Shown here: in pieces, positions 1 to 8,206 of the stretch
How positions within the stretch are numbered: the first letter of the stretch is position 1
Layout of the letters: the number at the start of each line of letters is the position of its first letter
Source: an uncultured Alphaproteobacteria bacterium
GTDB taxonomy: Bacteria > Pseudomonadota > Alphaproteobacteria > Rs-D84
Assembly: GCA_944392775.1 (NCBI GenBank)
Contig: CALXXV010000006.1
Coordinates: forward strand, 153,270 to 217,269
Direction: 5' to 3'
DNA length: 64,000 bases
Position numbers and translations under genes: made by a program
Notes under the pieces: model-generated
Database searches by the model: none
What the model was told of the DNA's origin: nothing
Seen by the model: the letters and a program-made list of their open reading frames with translations, nothing else

Positions 1-449
1 AAGCTAGCTTTTCTCTGAAAATGTAGCGCAAATTTTTCATCTATCAAACTACCCCAATTTATATCTGCAGCTGAAACCCCTTCATTTTCTAGATAATCTT
101 GTAATTGTAATAAATCATGTGCAATTGGTAAAGCAGAAGCAATATTTCCGATACTTGCATCTGCCGCTAAAAGTTTAGCTAATATTACAAGTCTTTGAAT
201 ATTTGAAATTATTTTTTTATCTGACGATACAGGCTGAAATCCTTCACCCAAAGCCACAAGCTTCGGTAAAATTATACTATGTCCGGACTTTTCAACGAAA
301 AACCTTTCAACTGAACGAACCGCACGACGACTGGGCAGGAAAATGAGTATATCTTGCAAATCTATATTTTCTGATTTTACAACTTCCCATAATGCGTCCA
401 GCATATGCGCAGGATTCGTAGCATAAAAAACGTTTTTATTTAATGCCAA
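1..449 (-). CDS. addB: AddB-like double-strand break repair protein, N-terminal part (cut by window edge)
   Basis: About 150 N-terminal residues are visible; the gene runs off the left edge. The translation has the pattern of the alphaproteobacterial AddB N-terminus: a VFYATNPAHMLDAL opening, then LIFLPSRRAVRSVERFF (an inactivated helicase-like motif region) and IILPKLVALGEG. AddB pairs with AddA in the helicase-nuclease that resects double-strand breaks for RecA. The start is a TTG at 449, preceded directly by an in-frame TAA, with AAGGA a few bases upstream; it overlaps the end of engB by 14 bases, so the two are probably translationally coupled. The nuclease domain lies outside the window, so the assignment rests on the N-terminus alone. 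Confidence 0.72.
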   Translation of the reverse strand, partial: MALNKNVFYATNPAHMLDALWEVVKSENIDLQDILIFLPSRRAVRSVERFFVEKSGHSIILPKLVALGEGFQPVSSDKKIISNIQRLVILAKLLAADASIGNIASALPIAHDLLQLQDYLENEGVSAADINWGSLIDEKFALHFQRKAS

Positions 450-993
450 TTATAGTCCTTATTGGTTCCAAACCAGTTTTCTTTTCTGATGAAGTTTCTA
501 AAACATCCGCAACCATTGCCGGATGATTTTCATGAGATAAATTATATTGAACTTTCTCACGTACTTTTTTATCTTTTTTAGTATAAACTATCTGATAAGA
601 AATACCATTTTGATCACAAAAATCTAATAAATCTAAATCCGAATCCTTTACCCCAATTCGTGAATCAATTAAAACAAATAATCTAGTCAATTGTCTACGA
701 GTAATTAAATATTCCTCTAAACGTTTCAACCAACGAAATGTTTCCATTTTTGAAACTTTGGCATATCCGTACCCAGGCAAATCTACTATCATTATTTTAT
801 CTTCCACATTAAATAAATTTAAAGACTGTGTACGACCTGGAGTATTTGAAGTTCTTGCAACATCTGTTCCTAACACTGCATTTATTAAAGAAGACTTACC
901 GACATTACTTCTTCCTATAAAAGCAAACTCAGGAAATTGCGATTTTGGCAAATCCGCTACATTTTCAAAACTTCCTACAAATCGTATATTCAC
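436..993 (-). CDS. engB: Ribosome biogenesis GTP-binding protein EngB (YsxC/YihA)
   Basis: This 185-residue protein has the full set of Era/Obg-type GTPase motifs: G1 GRSNVGKS at residues 27-34, a G2 threonine in NTPGRTQS, G3 DLPGYGYA near residue 71, G4 TKKD, and a serine-rich G5 region near ETSSEKK. EngB acts in the cytoplasm in late assembly of the large ribosomal subunit. Length and motif spacing are normal for the family. The ATG overlaps the stop of rsmI by four bases (ATGA) and the 3' end overlaps addB, giving a tightly packed rsmI-engB-addB unit read leftward. Confidence 0.96.
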   Translation of the reverse strand: MNIRFVGSFENVADLPKSQFPEFAFIGRSNVGKSSLINAVLGTDVARTSNTPGRTQSLNLFNVEDKIMIVDLPGYGYAKVSKMETFRWLKRLEEYLITRRQLTRLFVLIDSRIGVKDSDLDLLDFCDQNGISYQIVYTKKDKKVREKVQYNLSHENHPAMVADVLETSSEKKTGLEPIRTIIGIK

Positions 994-1784
994 TTTTCTT
1001 CCTTTTTTAACAATCGGTTATAGGCTTCTTTTTTTGAAATTCCTGTCCTTACAGCTAAATCCATAGCCGCGGCTTTCATAGACGACGTGGAAATATCATT
1101 TACTATTGCGGTAATTTCATCGTCGGACATTTTATGCTCTGGCGCTGGGGCAACAACGATTACAATTTCGCCCCGTGGTGGTGTTATATTTATTAAATCT
1201 GCAGGATACCCAATTATAGTTTCTTCATGTATTTTTGTAATTTCTCTAACAATAGCAATTTTACGTTCCGGCATTACCTTTGCAATTGTAGAAATTGTAT
1301 TCATAATTCTATTAGGGCTTTCATAATAAATAATCGTATGCCGTATTTTATTATCATCACGTAACTTTTTTTCATCGAAGAATCCACAAAAAGTAAATCT
1401 ATCTGTAGGAAATCCAGACAAAACAAGCGCTGATATAGCTGCAACCGGACCAGGAATCACGAAGACCGGTAAATTAGCATCTCTTGCCGCACGAACAAGT
1501 CTAAAACCAGGGTCACTTATGCCGGGCATACCAGCATCAGAAACTGCCGCGACAGACAATCCCGCAAGCATCTTTTTTATAAGATCAGGAATTATTAGTT
1601 TTTCATTATGCTCATGACAAGAAACGCGTGGAGTTTTTATATCAAAATGACTTGCTAATTTTCCAAAAACACGAGTATCTTCTGCAGCAATTAAATCTAC
1701 ATCACGCAAAATTTCTAAAGCACGTGGAGACATGTCTGACAAATTACCTATCGGTGTGCCGACTATATAAAGCCCAGATTGCAT
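990..1784 (-). CDS. rsmI: 16S rRNA (cytidine1402-2'-O)-methyltransferase RsmI
   Basis: RsmI methylates the 2'-O of C1402 in the decoding centre of 16S rRNA using S-adenosylmethionine. The 264-residue product has the tetrapyrrole-methylase fold signatures: GTPIGNL near residue 10, AEDTR near 34, SDAGMPGISDPG around 83-94 and VIPGP around 109. AAGGA lies just upstream of the ATG at 1784. It heads the unit with engB and addB. The gene is divergent from the PBP-activator lipoprotein gene, the same neighbourhood as rsmI (yraL) and lpoA in E. coli, which supports both calls. Confidence 0.96.
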   Translation of the reverse strand: MQSGLYIVGTPIGNLSDMSPRALEILRDVDLIAAEDTRVFGKLASHFDIKTPRVSCHEHNEKLIIPDLIKKMLAGLSVAAVSDAGMPGISDPGFRLVRAARDANLPVFVIPGPVAAISALVLSGFPTDRFTFCGFFDEKKLRDDNKIRHTIIYYESPNRIMNTISTIAKVMPERKIAIVREITKIHEETIIGYPADLINITPPRGEIVIVVAPAPEHKMSDDEITAIVNDISTSSMKAAAMDLAVRTGISKKEAYNRLLKKEEK

Positions 1785-1832
1785 TTAATATCCTTTTATA
1801 GTAGAATGATACAGAATTAAATGGATTTTTCA

Positions 1833-3440
1833 ATGTATATAAAAAGATTTTTTATTTTGTTCATAATAACATTATTTGCCGGTTGCAGTGCCCCAAAAGA
1901 AAACTGGTTTAGTGAGTACGGTAATATGGAAACTGGAAAACCGGCACAGATGCAATATGGTACATTCAGTGGAAAAATCGGTACCCCATCTGATAATTTT
2001 ATCGGCGCCCCTGTACGCAGAATGGCGGTATTATTACCTTTATCCGGAGATAATGAACAAATAGGAAAAACCATAAGAACATCTATTGAAACAGCGGTAT
2101 TACAAAATGCTCCTCAAAATTTATCAGTTTCTTTTTATGATACGGCATCAGAATCCGCAGATTCAATATCAGAAGCATTGGCAAACAATCCGGAAATAAT
2201 TATAGGTCCCGTATTTTCAAAAGATGCGGCGAAATTACGCTCAACCAAACCGGACAAATTACCCGCTTTGTCGTTTACTTCTGATGCGACAGCAATTGGG
2301 GACGGTGTTATGACGATGGCTCTAATGCCAACGAATAGCATAGAAGCAATAGTTAAAGAAATGTCATCTGATGGGATAAAAAAATTTATTGTTATCGCAC
2401 CAGAAACTTCATCTGGGAAATTGATGGCAGGGACAGCTATAAGCGCCGGGAAATACTATGACATATCAGTAATAGGAATATTTTATTACACAGAACAAAA
2501 TTCTGATTCAATAAAAAACATGGCACAATCTGCCACTATGAATACTGCCAGGGTTGAAGCTAATAATCGTGCAAGAGAAATTTTATCCGACATTCTTACA
2601 AACGAACGTCTAACAGTAATAGAAAAATCTTCACTAACAATACAACTAGAAAAATTATCAAAAAAAGACACTCTTGGTAAAATACCGTATGACGGAATAT
2701 TATTTCTGGGTAACAGTGACGACACGAAAAACATCGTTTCTTTTTTAAGATATTACGGTCTGGCTTCAGATAACGCAAAATTTTACGGTACAGCCGTATG
2801 GGATGGTTCTGAAATATCAAAAGACATTACAATGTCAGGTGCAAAATATGCCGCATTACCAGAAGTATCAGAAGAATATTCTAACTTATATGAACAAATT
2901 TCTGGTGAAAAGCCGACAAGACTCGCAACATTTGGTTATGACGCAACAAACATGGCAATAGGTATGTTGTATTCTGATAAATCTAATGCAGCGTACTTAT
3001 TAAATCCCAGTGGCTATATCGGGATAGACGGACTATTCAGATTAAAACCAACTGGTGAAAATGAGCGCGCTTTAAGAATAGTAAAAATAAAATCAGATGG
3101 AACCACAGAAACTGTACGTGAAGCTCAATCAAACTTTTTAAAACCAATTTATAACTTAGAGCAAAAACGTATAAAACCGGCATATTCAATGGAACTAGCA
3201 ACTCCCGGCGTAAATCCGAATGATTATATTTATATACCAGAAAGATTTCATGAAAAATATAAATCAAAAACATACGGTGCAACAATAACACCGGAAGAAA
3301 GCCTTGGATTACCAATGCAAAGGAACGTTATTATATTACCAGACTATGAAAGCGATGCAATAATATCTCCAGACTTTAAACCCGTACCACTAGAATCGAT
3401 AAATGTTACATATATAGACAGTATAGAAATAGAAGAATAA
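1833..3440 (+). CDS. LpoA-like penicillin-binding protein activator lipoprotein
   Basis: A lipoprotein of about 535 residues with a type I periplasmic-binding fold. MYIKRFFILFIITLFAGC is a lipoprotein signal peptide with lipobox FAGC. After it come RRMAVLLPLSGDNEQIGK, the hallmark first strand and helix of Peripla_BP_6/LpoA domains, and later IIIGPVFS. LpoA-type proteins sit at the outer membrane and activate class A penicillin-binding proteins for peptidoglycan synthesis. An ATG 12 bases upstream (1821) is also in frame; 1833 is preferred because it places the basic n-region directly at the signal peptide and has GGA upstream. Synteny with rsmI supports the call. The PBP partner is inferred. 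Confidence 0.82.
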   Translation: MYIKRFFILFIITLFAGCSAPKENWFSEYGNMETGKPAQMQYGTFSGKIGTPSDNFIGAPVRRMAVLLPLSGDNEQIGKTIRTSIETAVLQNAPQNLSVSFYDTASESADSISEALANNPEIIIGPVFSKDAAKLRSTKPDKLPALSFTSDATAIGDGVMTMALMPTNSIEAIVKEMSSDGIKKFIVIAPETSSGKLMAGTAISAGKYYDISVIGIFYYTEQNSDSIKNMAQSATMNTARVEANNRAREILSDILTNERLTVIEKSSLTIQLEKLSKKDTLGKIPYDGILFLGNSDDTKNIVSFLRYYGLASDNAKFYGTAVWDGSEISKDITMSGAKYAALPEVSEEYSNLYEQISGEKPTRLATFGYDATNMAIGMLYSDKSNAAYLLNPSGYIGIDGLFRLKPTGENERALRIVKIKSDGTTETVREAQSNFLKPIYNLEQKRIKPAYSMELATPGVNPNDYIYIPERFHEKYKSKTYGATITPEESLGLPMQRNVIILPDYESDAIISPDFKPVPLESINVTYIDSIEIEE

Positions 3441-3508
3441 TCAAAATACATATTCCTTGAAAAGCTATTTTTATAAATTAAAATGCATCATTGCATAAGG
3501 GCATCAAA

Positions 3509-5209
3509 ATGAATATTTACAAAGAAATTTCTAATTTAATAATATCTAAATTACAAGAGAATAAAGAAATAAAAGATTTTATAACACCACAAATTCTAAA
3601 AAATCTTGCTATAGAAGTTCCTAAATTACGTGAATTTGGAGATTTTTCCACTAATATAGCTATGTTATTATCAAAAAGCATGGGCAAATCACCTAGGGAA
3701 ATTGCGACACTAATAAAACCTACATTAGAAGGGATACCGAACCTAGATACAATATCTATTGCAGGTCCAGGTTTTATAAACTTAAAATTAAAAGACGGGT
3801 ACATAAAAGAAATTTCTTTATCTAATAATTTTGCTCCTGACACAAAAACTACAGAAAAAATAGATTTAGATTACGGTGGATATAATGTTGGTAAAGCTCT
3901 ACATATTGGTCATCTAAGGACAACAGTCGTTGGCGATACTTTTAATCGCATTGCAAAATTTTTAGGTTACAAAACCAAAGCCTACAATCATATGGGGGAT
4001 TGGGGACGTCCTATGGGTCTAATAATAGCATGGGTTTTAGAAAATGGTATGCCACAAAATGTAGATGACGTAAACAGAATGTACCCTGCATCTTCCACGC
4101 GTGCTAAAGAAGACCCAGCATGGTTAGAGAAAGCGCAAAAAATAACAGTTGAATTGCAAAACGGTAATGAAGAATACAAAAAGATATATGATACTTTTAT
4201 GCCTATGTCATTGGGGCAAGTAAGTAAATTACTAACCCGATTAAACATATTGCCATTTGACGAAAACAAAGGCGAAAGACTAATTGCGGAATATGTACCA
4301 GAAGTACAAGAAATTCTGGACGCAAAGGGAATTATTGAACATAGCGACGGTGCAGAAATAATTTCTGTAAAACAAGACACAGACACAGAACCTATGCCCC
4401 CAGTTATGTGGCGTTCAAGTGCCGGTGCACAAACATATGCAGCAGCAGATTTGACAGCAATTTATTATCGTGAAAAGACAGACAATCCTAATACAATCAT
4501 TTATTTTACCGACAATCGTCAAACACTGCACTTTAAACAAATCTTTCGTGCAGCGCGCATAGCGGGCTTTGCGACCGACATAGAATTACAACATATTGGT
4601 TTTGGGACAATAACTGGTACAGACGGGAAACCTTTTAAAACACGTGACGGGAACGTGCCAAGCTTGGACGAAATGATAAATATTGTTGCAGATTCTGTTC
4701 GCGCGCGCGTTAAAGAATCAGGAAAACAATTATCTGACGAAACAATAGAAATGATAGCCTTGGCCGCATTAAAGTTTAACGACTTGATGCACGATGTAAA
4801 GTCAGACTATATATTTGACGTTGATGCAGTAACCAGCTTTGAAGGTAGAACGGGGCCGTATATTCTTTATACAGCGGTCAGATTAAATTCTATATTAAAG
4901 AAAGTCGGCAATATATCAGCTTCTGCAAACTGTGAATTATTACCAGAAGAGCGAGATTTATTAATGTTCTTACTTGATTTTAATCGCATAATTGAAACGG
5001 CATTTGAAAAACGCGCGCCATATATATTAGCGAATTATGCTTACGACCTATGTAAAATGATAAATACTTTTTATCATACCTGCCCTATTATGCGTGATGA
5101 CATACCAGAAGATATCAAAACGCAAAGACTTGCGATAGTAAACCAATCATTACACGTATTATCGAAATCGATAGAATTAATGGGCTTAAAAATTCCAGAA
5201 GAAATGTAA
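3509..5209 (+). CDS. argS: Arginyl-tRNA synthetase
   Basis: A class Ia synthetase of about 566 residues that charges tRNA-Arg. Visible are the N-terminal Add1 domain, the HIGH motif as HIGHLRTTVVGD, and the ArgRS-type replacement of KMSKS as GKPFKTRDG. The C-terminal DALR anticodon-binding domain ends in SIELMGLKIPEEM. An in-frame ATG exists at 3491, but AAGGG lies about eight bases before the ATG at 3509, so that start is chosen. It follows the LpoA-like gene after 68 bases and ends in an intrinsic terminator. No T-box motif is visible in its leader. Confidence 0.97.
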   Translation: MNIYKEISNLIISKLQENKEIKDFITPQILKNLAIEVPKLREFGDFSTNIAMLLSKSMGKSPREIATLIKPTLEGIPNLDTISIAGPGFINLKLKDGYIKEISLSNNFAPDTKTTEKIDLDYGGYNVGKALHIGHLRTTVVGDTFNRIAKFLGYKTKAYNHMGDWGRPMGLIIAWVLENGMPQNVDDVNRMYPASSTRAKEDPAWLEKAQKITVELQNGNEEYKKIYDTFMPMSLGQVSKLLTRLNILPFDENKGERLIAEYVPEVQEILDAKGIIEHSDGAEIISVKQDTDTEPMPPVMWRSSAGAQTYAAADLTAIYYREKTDNPNTIIYFTDNRQTLHFKQIFRAARIAGFATDIELQHIGFGTITGTDGKPFKTRDGNVPSLDEMINIVADSVRARVKESGKQLSDETIEMIALAALKFNDLMHDVKSDYIFDVDAVTSFEGRTGPYILYTAVRLNSILKKVGNISASANCELLPEERDLLMFLLDFNRIIETAFEKRAPYILANYAYDLCKMINTFYHTCPIMRDDIPEDIKTQRLAIVNQSLHVLSKSIELMGLKIPEEM

Positions 5210-5210
5210 A

Positions 5211-5235
5211 AAGCTCCCGATTGGGAGTTTTTTTA
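5211..5235 (+). terminator. Intrinsic terminator after argS
   Basis: CTCCC and GGGAG form a five-pair stem with a GATT loop, followed by seven T residues, two bases after the argS stop codon. Confidence 0.85.
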
Positions 5236-5276
5236 TTGTAATAGCTTTCCTATTCTTAGCAAAACATTAAAATCAT

Positions 5277-5324
5277 ACAAAAACCGACCTACTCGGTCGG
5301 TTTTTATTTTGGTGGGAGTGGGTG
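5277..5324. repeat. Direct repeat copy 1: terminator plus 3' end of tRNA-Tyr
   Basis: A 48-base sequence identical to 5439-5486. It holds the AAACCGACC/GGTCGGTTT terminator hairpin followed by a copy of the last 15 bases of the tRNA-Tyr gene (CCA end, discriminator, acceptor strand and start of the T stem), after which similarity to the tRNA stops. The period is 162 bases, and the intervening 114 bases look more GC-rich than the surroundings. Confidence 0.9.
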
Positions 5325-5438
5325 ATTCCCTCGGCACTTTCTGCCTGCGGGGCATTCCTGACGATTTCGTTTCGCTACGCTTACAAAATCTACTCTTTGT
5401 CGAACCGGTGGTTCTCATCTCACCGCCCCTAGCACAAA

Positions 5439-5486
5439 ACAAAAACCGACCTACTCGGTCGGTTTTTATTTTGGTGGGAGTGGGTG
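5439..5486. repeat. Direct repeat copy 2: true terminator and 3' end of tRNA-Tyr
   Basis: Identical to 5277-5324, but continuous with the intact tRNA-Tyr gene. The hairpin at 5443-5465 has T-rich flanks on both strands and is the probable terminator of the leftward tRNA-Gly-tRNA-Tyr transcript. A spurious reading frame crosses this region and is not a gene. Confidence 0.9.
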
Positions 5487-5558
5487 GATTCGAACCACCT
5501 CAGGCTTAAGCCAACAGATTTACAGTCTGCCCCGGCTCTCCAACTCCGGCGCACGCCC
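5472..5558 (-). tRNA. tRNA-Tyr (anticodon GUA)
   Basis: A class II tRNA of 87 bases with encoded CCA. The D stem is CCGG/CCGG, the anticodon loop CTGTAAA carries GTA, the variable arm is long (around GGCTTAAGCC), and the T arm is GGTGG-TTCGAAT-CCACC. The acceptor strands GGGCGTG and CACTCCC pair except at position 4-69, a C-U mismatch. The discriminator is A. It is downstream of tRNA-Gly in the same leftward transcript. Confidence 0.96.
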
Positions 5559-5563
5559 AATCT

Positions 5564-5638
5564 TGGTGCGGGCAGCGGGAATCGAACCCGCATTTCAAGC
5601 TTGGAAGGCTTGCATACTAGCCTTTGTACTATGCCCGC
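5564..5638 (-). tRNA. tRNA-Gly (anticodon UCC)
   Basis: A 75-base tRNA with encoded CCA and perfect acceptor pairing GCGGGCA/TGCCCGC. The anticodon loop CTTCCAA gives UCC, and the T arm is GCGGG-TTCGATT-CCCGC. Only five bases separate it from tRNA-Tyr, so the two are processed from one transcript. Confidence 0.97.
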
Positions 5639-5658
5639 AACAAATTCAAAGCCTTGTG

Positions 5659-5686
5659 ATTATATACTAATTTTACATAAACGCAA
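5659..5686 (-). promoter_or_regulatory. Sigma-70 type promoter of the tRNA-Gly/tRNA-Tyr unit
   Basis: Read leftward, TTGCGT (5681-5686) and a perfect TATAAT (5659-5664) are spaced 16 bases apart, about 20 bases before the tRNA-Gly 5' end. Confidence 0.75.
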
Positions 5687-5700
5687 GACTTTAATTTTTA

Positions 5701-6537
5701 CTACCTTATACTATGAATAATGTCTTCCATCTCTAATAAAAATTTTATATCATAACCGCGCGCTTTTAAGCGTTGCAACATTAGATGCGCCACATCTGCA
5801 ACACCTAAACTTTTACAGATTTCTACAACCGTTATAATTTCATCACGATTCATTTTATCGGTTGGCATCAAAGCAACTGCTACCCCCAATTCACGTACTG
5901 CCGCACGCATATAAGCGGCTTTATTATCACAGCAACCATATTCATATAACGTCGCGTATGTCTTCGCGTTTTCTAAGAAATCGCTATAAGTATATGCCTG
6001 TGTATTTATATTCCGCATAACTCTATTTTCTATTGTTTCACAAATTTTTTCATCGGAATATAAATAATCTGCCGATGTCATAACATTACTTTCGGTGCCA
6101 TATACCGCCTCTAACCCTTCTGCAATTGTTTTTCTACGCATTGCCAAATCTGAAAAAAGTTGTGCATTTTCTGGGCAACCGCGTTGCGATAAAACATCAT
6201 AAATATGAACAGCTTCATATTGAAGTTCTACACGAGGCTCTGTTTCACTGCAAACATACTGCAATAATAAATCTTCTACAATTGCACACGCTGGACGAAT
6301 TTCGACCTGCTCTGTTTCTGAAGATGCGGTTTCAACAGGTTGTTGTTCTGCAATGTTTTCCGTAACAACTTCTTCTTTAGTAAAATATTGTTTAATGTTG
6401 CCAAAGTCTATGATACCGCGCTTTTGTAACAACCAAACTACTCCTCCGGCAAGCAATATAATTATCAAGACCCAAAGCCAACCATGACGTTTATGTGTTT
6501 CTTTTTCTTTATTTACTTCATACTTTTGTTTTTTCAT
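5701..6537 (-). CDS. Membrane-anchored protein with a repeated helical domain, function unknown
   Basis: A protein of 278 residues: basic cytoplasmic N-terminus, one transmembrane segment at about 20-38 (WLWVLIIILLAGGVVWLL), then a periplasmic part. The last 110 residues resemble the C-terminus of the protein at 7478-8182: AYTYS, a GC..N segment, AVREL/AIREI, a VAVALMP/IATALAP stretch, and FLLEMEDII against FILKMEKII. A second, weaker copy (DVLSQRGCPEN, LAMRR) lies before it. The pattern suggests TPR-like or Sel1-like helical repeats, but I do not recognise the family. It is last in the leftward unit containing lolD. Confidence 0.8.
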   Translation of the reverse strand: MKKQKYEVNKEKETHKRHGWLWVLIIILLAGGVVWLLQKRGIIDFGNIKQYFTKEEVVTENIAEQQPVETASSETEQVEIRPACAIVEDLLLQYVCSETEPRVELQYEAVHIYDVLSQRGCPENAQLFSDLAMRRKTIAEGLEAVYGTESNVMTSADYLYSDEKICETIENRVMRNINTQAYTYSDFLENAKTYATLYEYGCCDNKAAYMRAAVRELGVAVALMPTDKMNRDEIITVVEICKSLGVADVAHLMLQRLKARGYDIKFLLEMEDIIHSIR

Positions 6538-6553
6538 TTATTACTCTCTTATT

Positions 6554-6796
6554 TCATCTTATTGGAGGAAAACAATCTGATCCGTCTTCTGGACAGCAAT
6601 TAAATCCCAAATCAGCCATATCCGTATAAATTTCACCAGCGCAACATCCATTTTTATCAGGTTCATTACCATCAGGGCAAGAAACGTAATCATAGTTTTT
6701 GGGCATATATGAATATGTCGAAACACCCCAGCCAACAAAAAGCCCTAAGAAAAAACAACATAAACATATTAACCAAATAGGTATATTTACTTTCAT
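6554..6796 (-). CDS. Small membrane-anchored protein with a CCP-type cysteine-rich module
   Basis: An 80-residue protein with a transmembrane segment at about 7-27, then a compact cysteine module with Cys at 40, 51, 52, 67, 68 and 75 (SCPDGNEPDKNGCC, FNCCPEDGSDCFPPI). The same module with identical cysteine spacing ends the upstream gene's product, so one probably arose by duplication. The start at 6796 forms an ATGA overlap with the upstream stop and has GGGGA about eight bases before it; a longer in-frame start at 6829 is less likely. In the periplasm the six cysteines could form disulfides. Function unknown. Confidence 0.8.
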   Translation of the reverse strand: MKVNIPIWLICLCCFFLGLFVGWGVSTYSYMPKNYDYVSCPDGNEPDKNGCCAGEIYTDMADLGFNCCPEDGSDCFPPIR

Positions 6797-7485
6797 AATA
6801 AAGTCCCCGTATTTATTGGTGGATAACACTCACTGCCATCTTCTGGACAACAAGCAAAAACAAGATTACCTATATCTTTAAATGTTTCGCCTTCACAGCA
6901 CCCAAACCGATTCGGTTTGCTACCGTCTGCACATAAACCAGACTCTATATTTGCTGCCACCTGCTCTGGATCCAACGTTTCTTCTACTACCATCTCACTA
7001 ACAACAGCAGACGATGTATCATATTTAGAACAATCTTCTTCATACTGCTTTTGTAATTTTGCAATTTCATCTACAGAAGTTGATGTATTCTGTTTAAAAC
7101 TATCAATAGAAGTTTTTAAAGACGAACAATTTTCTTTCTGTTTTTCAATAAAAGAATTTAATACGGTTTCAGCATTCAAAACGACCATTGTTTCTACTTG
7201 AACCGGTTCCGAAGAACTTTGCGCAACCGTCAAAGCGGTAACTCTTCCAACAGTTCTTCTTCCTGCCGCACTTTTAACACAATCTTTTCTATATTTTTCC
7301 TGTAATTGCGCCAACTCTTCTGAAGCAGAATCAGATAATTGTTCAGCTGAATTCAATTCATTTATCCTATTCTGTAGATCTGTGCAGCTCATTCTTTCTA
7401 TAACCCCACTATCTGCTGCAAAACATTGCGTTGCCATAATTATGGAAACAGCAAAAATAAAAATATTTTCTTTTATTTTATTCAT
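6793..7485 (-). CDS. Exported coiled-coil protein with C-terminal CCP-type cysteine-rich module
   Basis: A 230-residue protein with a cleavable Sec signal (MNKIKENIFIFAVSIIMA then CFAADS). Two similar coiled-coil units follow, each bracketed by cysteines: one from MSCTDLQNRINEL to QEKYRKDC, another from ENCSSLKTSI to QKQYEEDC. The C-terminus (about 185-223) is a six-cysteine module with Cys at 185, 196, 197, 212, 213 and 220, the spacing seen in the 80-residue neighbour. The likely location is periplasm or surface. No known family recognised. It overlaps both flanking genes by a few bases, so the unit is translationally coupled. Confidence 0.82.
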   Translation of the reverse strand: MNKIKENIFIFAVSIIMATQCFAADSGVIERMSCTDLQNRINELNSAEQLSDSASEELAQLQEKYRKDCVKSAAGRRTVGRVTALTVAQSSSEPVQVETMVVLNAETVLNSFIEKQKENCSSLKTSIDSFKQNTSTSVDEIAKLQKQYEEDCSKYDTSSAVVSEMVVEETLDPEQVAANIESGLCADGSKPNRFGCCEGETFKDIGNLVFACCPEDGSECYPPINTGTLL

Positions 7486-8182
7486 TTATTATCTTTTCCA
7501 TTTTTAATATGAAATCTATCGCCGGTTCGGTTAACTTTTCTACTTTATCTAAAAAGACCTGAGCTTCGTGTTGCATATCAAGTTTTTTATAAGTATCTAT
7601 TACAACTTCAACCTCAGGTTCATTCATTGTCTCTTCTGGTGCTAAAGCCGTAGCAATTTCTATTTCACGTATCGCCAAGGATTTATACATGTCCGAATTT
7701 TCTACGCATCCCTTTTCTGCTAAGGTGCTATAAGTATAAGCATTTTGTAAATGGCGCCATGCTTCTAATTCTGTTTCTGGGTATAATCTTTCCTTCAACA
7801 AAAGTTCTATACGGCTGCAAGTTGCTATAAATTCTTGATGCTGTTCAGAAGACTGTAAAGGTGCGTTTTTTTCGATCATAACAAGTCGCCCCGCACAACC
7901 ACTTGAATAAGCTTCATTTAATTCACGTAAAGCATCTATATTTTCCGAAGTTGCACCGGCTGTAGTTATTGTCACTATTTCTTGTGCAATAGCATCACAC
8001 TCTTCCGCCCCCAAGCCATAATTTTTTATATAATCATTTTGATTATAAGATAAACCTAAAAATAAACCACATGCAAAAAGCCCGATCAATGCCACAGCGG
8101 CCAAAAATTTATGTCCTTTACTACAAGTACATACATTTGTATCTAAAGTCTTTTTCGTATTATTTTTAATTTTGTTTTTCAT
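7478..8182 (-). CDS. Membrane-anchored protein paralogous to the protein at 5701-6537
   Basis: A 234-residue protein with a cytoplasmic N-terminus containing a CTC pair (NVCTCSKGHK), one transmembrane segment at about 27-45, and a periplasmic region. The C-terminal 100 residues align by eye with the product of 5701-6537 (AYTYSTLAEKGC, SLAIREIEIATALAP, FILKMEKII). Paired cysteines in the periplasmic part (EEC, SGC, ATC, KGC) suggest disulfides. It is the first of four unknown genes after lolD. Function unknown; a shared envelope role with its neighbours is an inference from operon structure. Confidence 0.8.
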   Translation of the reverse strand: MKNKIKNNTKKTLDTNVCTCSKGHKFLAAVALIGLFACGLFLGLSYNQNDYIKNYGLGAEECDAIAQEIVTITTAGATSENIDALRELNEAYSSGCAGRLVMIEKNAPLQSSEQHQEFIATCSRIELLLKERLYPETELEAWRHLQNAYTYSTLAEKGCVENSDMYKSLAIREIEIATALAPEETMNEPEVEVVIDTYKKLDMQHEAQVFLDKVEKLTEPAIDFILKMEKIINE

Positions 8183-8206
8183 ATTCCCTCCATTTTTATA
8201 TTTATA

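Noticed and set aside
758-1326. Plus-strand frames opposite engB and rsmI
   Set aside because: They are antisense shadows of well-supported conserved genes.
5309-5720. Two reading frames of 66 and 78 residues across the tRNA-Tyr/tRNA-Gly region
   Set aside because: They translate through tRNA genes and their terminator; phrases such as VGVGGFEPPQA are well-known artefacts of tRNA-Tyr sequence.
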